NCBI RefSeq assembly: GCF_007748095.1 | Contig: NZ_CP036287.1 | Location: 930,001 to 994,000, forward strand | Direction of reading: 5' to 3' | Source: Engelhardtia mirabilis | GTDB taxonomy: Bacteria > Planctomycetota > UBA1135 > GCA-002686595 | DNA length: 64,000 nucleotides | Shown here: positions 37,628 through 46,949 of the stretch, piece by piece | How positions within the stretch are numbered: the first letter of the stretch is position 1 | Layout of the letters: each line of letters starts with the position of its first letter | Translations under genes and position numbers: made by a program | The notes under the pieces: model-generated | Databases searched by the model: none | What the model saw: only the letters and a program-made list of their open reading frames with translations | What the model was told of the DNA's origin: nothing

Positions 37628-37719
37628 CCTCGACCTGGTCGTGGGTGGGGCCTCGACCTGGTCGTGGGTGGGGCCTCGGTCGGGTCGCGGGTGGGGCTTC
37701 GGTCGGGTCGCGGAGGGCG
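37628..37719 (+). repeat. four 23-bp tandem repeats
   Basis: The first two units (37628-37650, 37651-37673) are identical; the third (37674-37696) and fourth (37697-37719) diverge stepwise. Each contains a TCGGGT/CTGGTC core and ends GTGGGG or similar. They lie 25 bases after the recN stop, in the gap before manA. Confidence 0.85.
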
Positions 37720-37894
37720 GCCGTCTCGCCCCTTCCGGTCGGCACTCGGTGCCGATGCGGGCTCAATCGTGGCTGGCGATGCTCTGGGGCGCCTTCACCG
37801 ACGGGCTAGAATGCCGCGGCCCGTCGTCGTTCCTCGCAGTCCTACCTCTTCGGTGGAGCGGGATCTGCGAAGCCCACGAACCCTCCTTCCGATC

Positions 37895-38911
37895 TTGGCC
37901 AACCTTCGCGAACCCCTGCGCTTTCGGCGCGAGTACGTCGAGAAGTCTGTCTGGGGCGGCCGTTCGCTCGAGCGAGTGCTCGGGATCGATCTACCGGCCG
38001 GCAAGAGGATCGGCGAGACCTGGGAGCTCGTCGACCGCGCCGACGTGAACTCGGTCGTCGTCGGCGGGACCTTCGACGGTCGGACCCTGGGTCAACTCGT
38101 CCGCGATCACGGGGCAGACCTGCTCGGCCGTTCGAAGCCGACCCCCGACGGTCGCTTCCCCTTGCTCGTCAAGTTCCTGGACGCGGCCGAGAACCTCAGC
38201 GTCCAGGTCCACCCGGACGATGCCGGGGCCCTGGCCCAGGGCGGGACCAGCGAGGCCAAGACTGAAGCCTGGTACTTCCTCGACGCCGGGCCCGAGGGGG
38301 GCGTCTGGTGCGGGTTGAAGCCCGGATCGGAGCGCGCTGCCGTGGAGCCCGCCATGGGCAGTGCTGCCATCGTCGAGCACCTGGCCTGGTGGCCGGTGAA
38401 ACGCGGCCAGGCCCTGATGGTCCCCGGAGGCACGATCCACGCCATTGGCGCGGGGGTGCAGCTGCTCGAGGTGCAGCAGAACTCCGACACGACCTGGCGC
38501 ATCTACGACTGGGACCGAGTCGACGAAGCGACAGGCCAACCCCGGTCCCAACACGTGGCCCAGGCCGCCCAGTCCACGCGGTATGATTTGAGCCCTCGCC
38601 CGCCGGTCGGGGAGGTCTTCCTGCCCCACGTGACCGGCGCCGAGATGGCCCCGCTAGCGCGGTGCCGCTACTTCGGGATGAGCCGTCTGCGCGTGACCGC
38701 ACCCGCCGAGCTCGACACCGCGGACCAGTTTCAGATCTACGTCGCCATCTCCGGGGCGGGCGTGCTGGTGACCCTCGACGAGGGTCGCGAGCAGCGCACG
38801 GACATCGGTCGAGGCGACACCCTGCTCGTTCCGGCCGCCTGTGGCGTCCACCGGTTCGAGCCCCTCGGCGACGAAGCCCTGGACCTGGTCCAGCTTCAAG
38901 CCACCGGGTGA
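37895..38911 (+). CDS. manA: mannose-6-phosphate isomerase (class I)
   Basis: ManA interconverts fructose 6-phosphate and mannose 6-phosphate, feeding GDP-mannose synthesis. The protein has LRFRREYVEKSVWGGRSLE at the N-terminus, the zinc motif SVQVHPDD, TEAWYFLDA, LMVPGGTIHAIGAGVQLLEVQQNSDTTWRIYDWDR with the second metal-ligand region, and a C-terminal cupin half. The start is placed at TTG 37895 (338 residues), where the family N-terminus begins; ATG 37811 in the same frame would add 28 unconserved residues and overlaps a TAGAAT -10-like site (37807-37812). Length fits the short bacterial class. Confidence 0.92.
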   Translation: MANLREPLRFRREYVEKSVWGGRSLERVLGIDLPAGKRIGETWELVDRADVNSVVVGGTFDGRTLGQLVRDHGADLLGRSKPTPDGRFPLLVKFLDAAENLSVQVHPDDAGALAQGGTSEAKTEAWYFLDAGPEGGVWCGLKPGSERAAVEPAMGSAAIVEHLAWWPVKRGQALMVPGGTIHAIGAGVQLLEVQQNSDTTWRIYDWDRVDEATGQPRSQHVAQAAQSTRYDLSPRPPVGEVFLPHVTGAEMAPLARCRYFGMSRLRVTAPAELDTADQFQIYVAISGAGVLVTLDEGREQRTDIGRGDTLLVPAACGVHRFEPLGDEALDLVQLQATG

Positions 38912-38992
38912 GCCCACCGGGCGCGACGCGATCCGTGTCGACGTCCGGACCCTCGCCCCTCCGACATCGTTTCCGACAACAAGAGATTCGCC

Positions 38993-40666
38993 ATGCATCG
39001 CCCTGCTCGTGAGAGCCGCGATGGGCACCGAGACGGACCCCGCGGGGACCGTCGGCCCAGCAAGCAGTTCCCCACCTCCGGACTCAGCTCCGAGAGGTCG
39101 CCCTCGCGCGGCAACCAACCCTCGCCGCGCGACGCGTTCCCCCCGGTTGACGAGGCGGACGGCGACAAGGGCTACGTCGACAGGGGCGATGACGCCGACG
39201 TCGAGAGCCCCGAGCCGATCCTGGTCAGGCTCAACAAGTACCTCGCCTCCCACGGCGTCGCGTCGCGGCGCCGCAGCGATGAACTGATCGCCGAGGGCAA
39301 GGTCATGGTCGACGACGAGATCGTCACCGACCTGGGCACCAAGATCGATCCGGCCGTGCAGCGGATCGAGGTCGACGGGGTGATTCTCAAGCCCGAGCAG
39401 GTGCGCCACCGCTACTACCTGCTCAACAAGCCGTCGGGAGTGGTCTGCACCAACGACGAGCGCGAGGCCAAGCCGAGGGCGATCGACCTGATCACCGACC
39501 GCAAGAAAGGCCGCATCTACACTGTCGGGCGGCTGGACGAGGACACCATCGGACTGGTGCTCTTGACCAATGACGGGGACTTCGCGCACCGCATCATGCA
39601 CCCGCGCTATGGGGTGCCGAAGACCTACCTGGTCAAGCTCCTGGGTCGCATTGACGACGACGCCGTCCAACAGGTGCGCGAGGGCGTGTTCCTGGCCGAG
39701 GGCCGCACCGCGGGCGCGCGGGTCTTGGTGCAACAGCGTTCGGCGACCCAGTCGAAGCTGCTCGTGACCCTGCTCGAGGGCAAGAACCGCGAGGTTCGCC
39801 GGGTCTTCGCACGCCTTGGCTACAAGGTCGCCGACCTCAAGCGCACGCGCATCGGGTCGATCGACGACCGCGGCATCAAGGCCGGCCAGTGGCGCCCGCT
39901 CACCCGCGGAGAGGTCCAGGGCCTGATCCACTGGGTCGAGAACGAACGCGACTCGAACCAGCGCGAGCAACGCGGCGGGCGTCGCGGGAGCAGCGATCGC
40001 GGCGGCGGTGATCGCGGCGGCAGCCGCGGGCGCGCGCAACGCCCGCGCGGGCGGGGCCACACGGAACAGAGGGCGACCGGTCCCTGGAACAACGGTCAGG
40101 ACACGGGCGGCCATCGCCGCGGCTCGGCGCGTCACTCGCAGCGTGCGGCGACAGGAGCTGGTCCCGACCTGCGCGATTCCGGCTCCGGCGATCGCCGGGA
40201 TGACCGGCGCGGCGGTGCCCAAGGTGGCGGGTTCGGCGAGCGTGGCGGAGCAGGTCGCGGCAATCGAACGGACGAGCGTGGTGAGCGCTCGGCAGGTCAG
40301 CGCTTCGATCATCGACGCCACCACCCCAAGGACGATCGCCCTGACTATCGGGGCGAAGCTCGCCCGGGGCGCTCGGGCACCCAGGCGACCGGTCGCTACG
40401 GCGCCAGGCGTCGGGACGAGCGTGACGAGCCGCGCGAGGGCGGCCGCAAGACCGGCTTCCACGGACCGAACCTCACCGGGCGTGGAGCGGCGGGACGAGG
40501 CTCGCAGGACCGCCAGGTTGGCGGACGCCCCGATCGTCGCGACGAGCGCAAGCGCGACGACGCCCGCGGCCATCGCAGCGGAGGCTCTTCATCCTCGGGC
40601 GGCAAGCGCCGTCCTGGCGGCGATCGTCCGCCCGAGGGCGGTCGTCGCGTGCTGCGCCCGAACTGA
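38993..40666 (+). CDS. rluB: 23S rRNA pseudouridine synthase (RluB/RsuA family) with Arg/Gly-rich tail
   Basis: This 557-residue protein has an S4 domain at about 78-125 (VRLNKYLASHGVASRRRSDELIAEGKVMV), followed by the RsuA/RluB catalytic domain with GRLDEDTIGLVLLTNDG (catalytic Asp in GRLD), FAHRIMHPRYGVPKTYLVKL and EGKNREVRRVFARLGYKVADLKRTRIG. About 75 disordered residues precede the S4 domain, and over 230 follow the catalytic domain, dense in RGG, RGRG, GDRGG and Asp/Arg. Such tails occur in some relatives and may bind RNA. Assignment to RluB rather than RluE/RluF rests on overall motif style. Confidence 0.88.
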   Translation: MHRPARESRDGHRDGPRGDRRPSKQFPTSGLSSERSPSRGNQPSPRDAFPPVDEADGDKGYVDRGDDADVESPEPILVRLNKYLASHGVASRRRSDELIAEGKVMVDDEIVTDLGTKIDPAVQRIEVDGVILKPEQVRHRYYLLNKPSGVVCTNDEREAKPRAIDLITDRKKGRIYTVGRLDEDTIGLVLLTNDGDFAHRIMHPRYGVPKTYLVKLLGRIDDDAVQQVREGVFLAEGRTAGARVLVQQRSATQSKLLVTLLEGKNREVRRVFARLGYKVADLKRTRIGSIDDRGIKAGQWRPLTRGEVQGLIHWVENERDSNQREQRGGRRGSSDRGGGDRGGSRGRAQRPRGRGHTEQRATGPWNNGQDTGGHRRGSARHSQRAATGAGPDLRDSGSGDRRDDRRGGAQGGGFGERGGAGRGNRTDERGERSAGQRFDHRRHHPKDDRPDYRGEARPGRSGTQATGRYGARRRDERDEPREGGRKTGFHGPNLTGRGAAGRGSQDRQVGGRPDRRDERKRDDARGHRSGGSSSSGGKRRPGGDRPPEGGRRVLRPN

Positions 40667-41004
40667 TCGCAGGCCGCGAGCCGGCAAGAGCCCGATCCGT
40701 CGACGCGCTGGGCGCGGCGGCGGTTCGGGCCCGTGGCCCTTGCCCGACGGCGGAGCCGTGCAAGGGCTGAGACCCTTGGTGCCTCCGCTGGCTCCGCGCC
40801 GTGCGTGCCGCGAGCCAAGGCGGCATCCACCGGCGCGGCGTGGAGGGATTCGTGCTCCTCGGTCGACTCCGTCGGCAAGGCGTCGCTTGGGTCACGCCCC
40901 TCGGTCAGCTGCGCGTGATCGCTTCTGCGTCGCCGTTGCCGCGAGCCGGACGCCTCCCCCGTTCGACTACCCTGGCGCCGATCTTTCGTGGGTCAGCGAA
41001 CCCG
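40667..41004. other. convergent intergenic region after rluB
   Basis: These 338 bases lie between the stops of rluB and the 41005 beta-helix gene. A strong composite hairpin is present at 40736-40767. No protein or RNA gene is recognised in the remainder. Confidence 0.5.
40736..40767. terminator. composite hairpin terminator
   Basis: Outer stem GCCCTTGC (40736-40743) with GCAAGGGC (40760-40767), inner stem ACGGC/GCCGT around a GGA loop, and a small bulge. It sits between convergent genes and can serve both. Confidence 0.5.
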
Positions 41005-42234
41005 TCACGGGGCCGCGAAGAGCACCGCGCGGGGCGTTCCGAGGACGATCCCGTCGACGAAGCTGACGAAGATCCCCTGGGCGTAGAGGTCGAGGTAGGA
41101 GAAGCCGTGGGGCAGCACCAACTGGAGGTTCTGGGTCAGCTGACCGTGCCCGTCGAGGACGCCGGCTTGGAACACCAGGATCGAACCCAGGGCGCCGAAG
41201 GAGCCCTTCACGTCGGCCTGGAAGACGGGGTTCGGCATCAGGCCGATGTAGTTGGCCACGACCTCGCCGGGCGAGCCTTGGAAGTGGATCTGACCGGTCT
41301 GTCCCTGGCCGATCACACTCGTCACGTCGTAGCTGCGGGCCCCCAACTGGACCTCGAGCTCGGCCACCGACGATTCGGGCGCGATCGATTGGGCCGGTCC
41401 CACCTCTCCGGCGGGGCAGCTGCCCAAGCCCAGGCCGCCCTCGCCGCCGACGAAGGTGCAGTCGATGAGCTTGACCTCGGACTCCAATAGCTTGCTCGAT
41501 AGGGCGATCAGTCCCGGCTGGCCGTCCCCCGCGTTCGTACAGGCGCCGAGCCCGTCGAGGGCCGCGGACCAGCCATCGGCCCCCACGAAGGTCGTCCCCG
41601 AGGCGAAGACGACGCTGCCGCCGACGCTCATGCCGGGCAGTGGGACGGGTGTCGCAGACGCGGACGCCGATGCCTCGAAGTGTGAGTCGTAGATGTGGAG
41701 CACCGAGTCGGTCACCTGCGCGCCGCCGGTGCCCACGTCGGTCGACTCCAGGGCCGGGCCCACGTGGACGGCGGCCATCACGACGTCAGCGCAGTCGTAC
41801 ACGACCAGCGCCGGGAGGGGCACGTGGAACTGGGGGTAGACCTGGACGAGCAGATCCTCGAGCCAGACGGGTTCTTGGGCGTTGTCGATCAGCAGACCCA
41901 CACCCCCGGCGACGACCCGCAGGCCGTCGAGCACCACCGATTGGCCCGCCCGTTGGCCGCGGACCTTGACTGTGCCCAGCACCACCGGCCGCTCGTTCGC
42001 CAGGCTGAAGATCCGCGCACCGCGGTCGATCAGCTCGAAGCTGTCGTAGACGCCTTCGCGAACCAGGATCGCGTCGTCGTCGGTGGCGACGGCCAAGGCC
42101 TCGGTGATCTGAGCGAAGTCCGCGCCGTGCGCCAGCTCGTCATCGACGACCCAGAGTTGACCGGACTGGAGGGCTGCGAAGAGTATCGGGAGGGTCACGT
42201 TGGAAGGGGTCGCGTTGGGGGGGGGTGGACGCAC
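41005..42234 (-). CDS. beta-helix protein (family with 42644, 44118, 60091)
   Basis: A 409-residue protein of the same family as the three other beta-helix proteins here. It has the family start (LWVVDDELAHGADFAQITEAL), the Gly-rich right-handed beta-helix region with repeated short turns, and the shared C-terminal module (SYDVTSVIGQGQTGQIHFQG, LVFQAGVLDGHG, LPHGFSYLDLYAQGIFVSFVDGIVLGTPRAVLF). The N-terminus (GTG 42234) is short, with only a weak hydrophobic stretch (VTLPILFAALQSG), so export is less certain than for the paralogs. GTG 42198 is an alternative start. Confidence 0.75.
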   Translation of the reverse strand: MRPPPPNATPSNVTLPILFAALQSGQLWVVDDELAHGADFAQITEALAVATDDDAILVREGVYDSFELIDRGARIFSLANERPVVLGTVKVRGQRAGQSVVLDGLRVVAGGVGLLIDNAQEPVWLEDLLVQVYPQFHVPLPALVVYDCADVVMAAVHVGPALESTDVGTGGAQVTDSVLHIYDSHFEASASASATPVPLPGMSVGGSVVFASGTTFVGADGWSAALDGLGACTNAGDGQPGLIALSSKLLESEVKLIDCTFVGGEGGLGLGSCPAGEVGPAQSIAPESSVAELEVQLGARSYDVTSVIGQGQTGQIHFQGSPGEVVANYIGLMPNPVFQADVKGSFGALGSILVFQAGVLDGHGQLTQNLQLVLPHGFSYLDLYAQGIFVSFVDGIVLGTPRAVLFAAP

Positions 42235-42643
42235 TTGGGCGCTCGAGCCCTCGTGGACGCGTAGGGTTGCTGCACGGTTCGGCCGAGAAGCTGAGCGAGG
42301 CGAGGGCCGTCCCGGATCCGACGCGCACCGGACCCGCGCCGCCGCCGTGGCCGGGCGGGGCCAGCGGAACTGGGGCCGTCCATAGCCTGGGTGAAGGCAG
42401 CTGAATTTTCGATCCCCGAGTCGACGAACGTCGCGCCCCTGAGTCCCCGAGCGGAGTGCTGGTCACGAGTCCGAGCGAGCCCGCTGCCTCAGCCGTCGCG
42501 AACGCTCAGCGGGGTCGCGCCGGGGTCCGAGGGACCCGGGTGCGACCCCGCTGCCATGGGTGCCGTCACGTGCCGCGTCGGCGGCGGCGGTCCGAGCTCC
42601 GATCGTTGCCGCGACAGGTCGGCTCCGCACTCCCGCGTCAAAC
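42235..42643. other. gap between two beta-helix genes
   Basis: The 409 bases hold a strong hairpin at 42508-42552 after the 42644-43954 gene, and presumably the promoter of the 41005 gene, which I could not place. No coding sequence is recognised. Confidence 0.45.
42508..42552 (-). terminator. hairpin downstream of the 42644-43954 gene
   Basis: AGCGGGGTCGC (42508-42518) pairs perfectly over 11 bp with 42542-42552, and an inner CCGGGGTCC/GGACCCGGG pairing extends it. It lies about 90 bases past the stop on the minus strand. Confidence 0.55.
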
Positions 42644-43954
42644 TCAGAAGGTGGACGCCAGCACCCAGCCCAGCCGCGGCGTCCCCAGGACGAACTCGTC
42701 CTCCAGGCTGAAGAACAGCCCCTGCTCGTAGGCCAGGGCGTAGGGCACGCCGGGGGGCAGGTTGATGTTGACCGGGACGGCCAGGGTGCCCCCCGCGGGC
42801 ACCTGGCCGGCGTAGGCGAAGATCAGCGGGCCGGCCAGGGCGAGGGAGCCCTTGAAGGCCGGGAAGGGGATCGGCGCGGTGTCCACCGAGAAGATCGCCC
42901 AGGCCAACTCGCCGGGCGTGGCCGTCAGCTCGAGCAGGCCCACCTGACCCGAGCGGATCGGCGAGGGGATGTCGTAGTGGCGCGCGGGCCAGGTCAGGCC
43001 AAGGTCGGCCGGCGGACTCCCGACCTCGATCGACGTCGCCGCGCCGGGGTTGCCGGCGCTGCAGCTGGAACCGCCCGCGGCGCCGCCCGCCCCGCCCGCG
43101 ATCGCGGTGTCGAGCAGGGTCACGTCGCTGGCGCTGCCCGCGAGGCGCAGGCCCACGCCCCCCGCCGCACCGTCGGTGCAGGGCGCGAAGGGGTTGCCGG
43201 TGTCGTCGCCCATCCCGCCTGGACCTCCGTTGAAGGTGCAGCCCGAGGCGAAGAGCTCGCAGCCGGAGGCCAGCAGCCCGGCGCCACCCGGGAAGCCCTC
43301 GAAGGGCGTGCCGCCGCTGACGACGGTGTCGTAGAGGTGGACCGTCGATCCGTTCAGGGTCAGGCCTTCGACCCCCGCTCCCACGGTTCCGAAGGGGGCA
43401 TCGCCGGACGCGATGCTGCAGTCGCTCAGGACCAGCGCGTCGCAGGAGCCGACGACCATACCGACTGCCGGCAGGAACAGGGGCGTGCCCTCGCTGTAGA
43501 CGCTGCAGGCGTCGAGCCAGACCGGCCCGAAGTTGGCGCCCAGGGTCAATGAGGTGCCGAAGCCGTAGCTGAACGACAGGCCGCGCAGCACGACCCTCTG
43601 TCCGGCCCCAACGTTCTGGATCGAGCTCTGGCCGCTGATCAGTACCGGGAAGGTGTCGGCCACGACGGAGACGGTCTTGCCGTCGATGGCGATCGCCCCG
43701 TAGGTGCCGGCCTTGACCAGGATCGTGTCGGCGGCGCCGGAGGCGTCGATTGCGGCCTGCAGGTCGGTGTGGTCGACACCCGCGCCGCCGTCGTCGTCCA
43801 CTACCAGGACGTTGCCGGCTGCGCGGAGCGCCGCGGCGGGGGCAGCCGTCGCGCTGGACGTCGCCGCGGTTGCGCCGAGGACGGCCGCCGCGAGGGTCAA
43901 GGTGGTCGCCGCCGACGCGCTACGGGCCGCCGATCGGAAGAGGGGATCGAGCAT
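42644..43954 (-). CDS. secreted beta-helix protein
   Basis: A 436-residue exported protein. The start is ATG 43954 (MLDPLFRSAARSASAATTL), with AAGGAG seven bases upstream and a long Ala-rich signal; the open frame continues upstream but lacks these features. The mature part begins GNVLVVDDDGGAGVDHTDLQAAIDASG, contains a right-handed parallel beta-helix with Gly/Asn-rich turns (HLYDTVVSGG, FASGCTFNGG), and ends in the shared module (RHYDIPSPIRSGQVGLLEL, LIFAYAGQVPAGGTLAVPVN, ALAYEQGLFFSLEDEFVLG, GTPRLGWVLAS). It is a tandem duplicate of the 44118 gene. Confidence 0.85.
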   Translation of the reverse strand: MLDPLFRSAARSASAATTLTLAAAVLGATAATSSATAAPAAALRAAGNVLVVDDDGGAGVDHTDLQAAIDASGAADTILVKAGTYGAIAIDGKTVSVVADTFPVLISGQSSIQNVGAGQRVVLRGLSFSYGFGTSLTLGANFGPVWLDACSVYSEGTPLFLPAVGMVVGSCDALVLSDCSIASGDAPFGTVGAGVEGLTLNGSTVHLYDTVVSGGTPFEGFPGGAGLLASGCELFASGCTFNGGPGGMGDDTGNPFAPCTDGAAGGVGLRLAGSASDVTLLDTAIAGGAGGAAGGSSCSAGNPGAATSIEVGSPPADLGLTWPARHYDIPSPIRSGQVGLLELTATPGELAWAIFSVDTAPIPFPAFKGSLALAGPLIFAYAGQVPAGGTLAVPVNINLPPGVPYALAYEQGLFFSLEDEFVLGTPRLGWVLASTF

Positions 43955-44117
43955 GGAATTTCTCCTTGGGTTGCCGCCCGTCGCCGCGATCGCCGACGGA
44001 AGGGATTCGCCCTGACTGCGCAATCGAGCGCGGGAGGCCGACAACGGACCGCCAGAAAACTCGCCCGCCCGGCGTGCCGACGCCGGCGGCCCGCTGCGAT
44101 GGCGGCGAGCCGACCCG

Positions 44118-45446
44118 TCAGAGGCCGGCCGCCAGGACCCAACCGGCCCGCGGCGTTCCCAGCACGAACTCGTCCTCGAGGCTGAAGAACAGCCCCTGTT
44201 CGTAGGCCAGGGCGTAGGGCACGCCCGCCGGCAAGCTGATGTTCACGGGCAGCGCCAAGGTGCCTCCGGCCGGGACCTGGCCGGCAAAGACGAAGATCAG
44301 CGGCGCCGCGGGGCCCAGGGATCCCGTGAAGGCCGGGAAGTAGAGGGGCGCGGTGTCGACCGAGAAGATCGCCCAGGCCAGCTCGCCGGGGGTCGCGGTG
44401 AACTCGAGTAGGCCGGTCTCACCCGAGCGCACCGGCGACGTGATCGTGTAGTGGCGCGCGGCAAGGTTCAGGCCGAGGTCGGTGACGACGCTCGTTCCAT
44501 CGGTCGAGATGGACGGGCCGTTCGAACCGCTGACGCAGGCTGGTCCGCCTGGCGCGCCGCCGTTGCCCCCGCTCGAATCCGTGTCGAGCAGCACCAGCGT
44601 CGCCGGCGGGGAACTGCTGACCGTGGTCAGGCTGATCCCGGGCCCCCCGGCTCCGCCGTCGGTGCAGATCTGGAAGGTCCCTTGGAGCGTCCCGGCGCCG
44701 CCGTCCCCGCCGAAGAACTGACAGCCCGATGCGAAGGTGAAGCCGTTGATCATCGACAGGCCCGGACTTCCGGGCACGCCGCCGATCACGGCGCCACCGA
44801 CGATCGTGGTGTCGTAGAGGTGCAGATTCGAGTTCTGCGCCAGGAGCCCGTTGCCGCCGCCGATTCCGCCCGTGCCGTCGCCGCTGGAGACGATCGAACA
44901 GGCGCTGATGACTGCCGCGGCCGCGCCGGTCAGGCGCACGCCGTCGTTGATCTGGAACACCGGCAGGCCCGAGCTGTCGATCGCGCAGTCCTCGATCCAG
45001 ACCGGGCCAGCACAGGTCGTCAGCTCGAGGGCTGTGCCGAAGGTCGAGGTGATCCGGAGGCCGTGCAGGACGACCTTCTGGCCGGCGGCGATGTTCGTGA
45101 CCTCGACCACGCCCTGGACCTGCACGTTGGCCGAATCGGCGACGATCGTCGCCGTCTTCGCGTTCACCACGAAGCCTGTGTAGTTGCCGGTGCGGACCAG
45201 GATCGTGTCCGTGGGACCGCTGGCGTTGACTGCGGCCTGGATCGAAGTGAAGTCGACCCCAGGCCCGGCGAAGTCGTCGACCACCAGCACGGCCCCTGCG
45301 GCCGACAGGGCGCTGGACGGCAAGCTCAGACCGGCCACGGCCGCGAGTGCACCAGCGAGTTCGCGCAGCCGGGCCGAATGGAGGCCGGTGGAGCGCAGAC
45401 GGGACGGTCGAGTGCCGGACGTGCGAAGAACAGTCAGGGGGTTCAC
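44118..45446 (-). CDS. secreted beta-helix protein (tandem paralog)
   Basis: A 442-residue paralog of the neighbouring 42644 gene, with the closest match in the C-terminal module (LAWAIFSVDTAPLYFPAFTG, LIFVFAGQVPAGGTLALPVN, EQGLFFSLEDEFVLGTPRAG). The start is GTG 45446 with AGGAG upstream at normal spacing; the N-terminus (about 45 residues) is a long basic-then-hydrophobic export signal ending in SALSAAG. The domain start AVLVVDDFAGPGVDFTSIQAAV aligns with the paralogs. It is divergent from the M16 peptidase gene. Confidence 0.85.
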   Translation of the reverse strand: MNPLTVLRTSGTRPSRLRSTGLHSARLRELAGALAAVAGLSLPSSALSAAGAVLVVDDFAGPGVDFTSIQAAVNASGPTDTILVRTGNYTGFVVNAKTATIVADSANVQVQGVVEVTNIAAGQKVVLHGLRITSTFGTALELTTCAGPVWIEDCAIDSSGLPVFQINDGVRLTGAAAAVISACSIVSSGDGTGGIGGGNGLLAQNSNLHLYDTTIVGGAVIGGVPGSPGLSMINGFTFASGCQFFGGDGGAGTLQGTFQICTDGGAGGPGISLTTVSSSPPATLVLLDTDSSGGNGGAPGGPACVSGSNGPSISTDGTSVVTDLGLNLAARHYTITSPVRSGETGLLEFTATPGELAWAIFSVDTAPLYFPAFTGSLGPAAPLIFVFAGQVPAGGTLALPVNISLPAGVPYALAYEQGLFFSLEDEFVLGTPRAGWVLAAGL

Positions 45447-45615
45447 GGTCTCTCCTCGTGATCAGGGACGTGGCGGAAGGGCGGGAGGCGTTGCTCCAGG
45501 TGCTCCATCCACGAACGGCGACTGACGGCTCAGCGAAAATCGCGAATCCTGCGCCTGTTCCCCGATCGCCCGCCCTCCCGACACTCCGCGCCCCCGTCCC
45601 CCGACGGGGCACTGG

Positions 45616-45621
45616 TATAGT
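45616..45621 (+). promoter_or_regulatory. -10-like TATAGT before the M16 operon
   Basis: TATAGT (5 of 6 to TATAAT) ends 11 bases before ATG 45633; expected leader is only a few bases. Confidence 0.5.
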
Positions 45622-45632
45622 CTGCGCCCCCT

Positions 45633-46949
45633 ATGCCGCGAACCACGTCAACGAAGAGCCGTCGCAGCCCCCAGCCGCCCGAATCCAGGGGCGGCGCCGA
45701 TATCACCGAGCACCGACTGGGCAACGGCTTGCGGGTGCTGGTAGCCGAGCGACACCTGGACCCGGTCGTCGCGGTGATGCTCTTCTACCGCGTCGGCGCG
45801 CGGGACGAGACCGAGCGCGAGGCGGGTCTGTCGCACTTCCTCGAGCACATGATGTTCAAGGGCAGCGCAGCGTTCGGGAAGGGCGCCGTCGACGAGGTCA
45901 CCGCTCGCCTCGGTGGTCAGAACAACGCCTTCACCGGCTACGACCACACGGCCTACTGGTTCGAGTTCGCCAGCGACCGCTGGGAGCAGGCCCTGGCCAT
46001 GGAAGCCGATCGCATGGGCGGTCTGCTGCTGGAGCCGGCGGAGTTCGACTCCGAGCGCGAGGTCGTGCTCGAGGAACTCGCCATGGGGGAGGACGATCCC
46101 TGGACGGCCCTGGCCAAGCGCGTCGAAGCCGCACTGTTCCAACGCCACGCCTACGGTCGCCCGATCATCGGCACCACCCAGAGCCTGGGCGGAACATCCG
46201 TCGACGACATGCGCGCCTTCCATCGGCGCTTCTACGTCCCGGCCAACGCGACCCTGGTGGTCTGCGGGGACGTGACGCCGACGGCGGCGTTGCGCGCCGC
46301 TCGCCGCCATTTCGGGCACTTGCCGACGAGCCCTGCGCCCGAGCGACCCTTCGCGCCGGTGCTCGAGGAACCGGCGGGTGAAGTGCGGCTCGAGATGCGC
46401 TGGCCCGATCCAGGCAAGCGGCTCTGCATGGCTTGGCCGACGGTGCCGGTCGGTTCGCGCGAGGACGATCTGTTGGACGTGATCCTGACGCTCTTGACCA
46501 CCGGCCGCCGCGCGCTGCTGCAACGTCGCCTGGTGCTCGACGGGGACCTGGCCACCAGTGTCTCGGCCAGCAACGACACGCGCGTCGACGGTGGCGCCTT
46601 CTGGCTGATGGTCGACGCGACCTCCGCGGCCGATGCGGCCGAAGTCGAGGCCGCCGTGAACGAGGAGCTCGAATACCTGCGGACCGAGCGCCTGCCGCTG
46701 CGTGAGATTCGGCGGGCGGTGGACCTGCTCGCCGCCTCGGAGGCCTACGAGGCCGAGACCGTCTCGGACCTAGCGAACGAGCTCGGCGGCTTCGCGGTCG
46801 ACGCCGACTGGCGCCTGGCCCTGGACACCCGCGGTCGCCTCTGCGACCTGAAGCCGGTCGAGGTGCGCGATGCCGCCGCCAAGTTCCTCGATCGCCGCCG
46901 CCGCGTGGTCGGTTGGAGCCTGCCCGACGATTCGAGGTTCGACGTTTGA
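45633..46949 (+). CDS. M16 family zinc peptidase (catalytic subunit)
   Basis: This 438-residue peptidase has the inverted zinc motif HFLEH (68-72) in LSHFLEHMMFKGSAAFGKG, followed by TGYDHTAYWFEF and the downstream Glu ligand region SEREVVLEELAM. The two-lobe M16B layout is complete. It is followed by a second M16 gene that overlaps its stop codon, a common arrangement for heterodimers in which only one subunit carries the zinc site. It degrades peptides or processes precursors; the substrate is unknown. No signal peptide is present, so it is probably cytoplasmic. Confidence 0.9.
   Translation: MPRTTSTKSRRSPQPPESRGGADITEHRLGNGLRVLVAERHLDPVVAVMLFYRVGARDETEREAGLSHFLEHMMFKGSAAFGKGAVDEVTARLGGQNNAFTGYDHTAYWFEFASDRWEQALAMEADRMGGLLLEPAEFDSEREVVLEELAMGEDDPWTALAKRVEAALFQRHAYGRPIIGTTQSLGGTSVDDMRAFHRRFYVPANATLVVCGDVTPTAALRAARRHFGHLPTSPAPERPFAPVLEEPAGEVRLEMRWPDPGKRLCMAWPTVPVGSREDDLLDVILTLLTTGRRALLQRRLVLDGDLATSVSASNDTRVDGGAFWLMVDATSAADAAEVEAAVNEELEYLRTERLPLREIRRAVDLLAASEAYEAETVSDLANELGGFAVDADWRLALDTRGRLCDLKPVEVRDAAAKFLDRRRRVVGWSLPDDSRFDV

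Noticed and set aside
42217..42225. A run of nine G that might hide a frameshift in the 41005 gene
   Set aside because: The two alternative upstream frames on the minus strand show no signal peptide or family similarity, so no better N-terminus would result.
46913..46945. TTG 46913 as start of the second M16 gene
   Set aside because: It would lengthen the overlap with the first gene to 37 bases without adding conserved residues; TTG 46946 gives a minimal overlap, though this is not certain.
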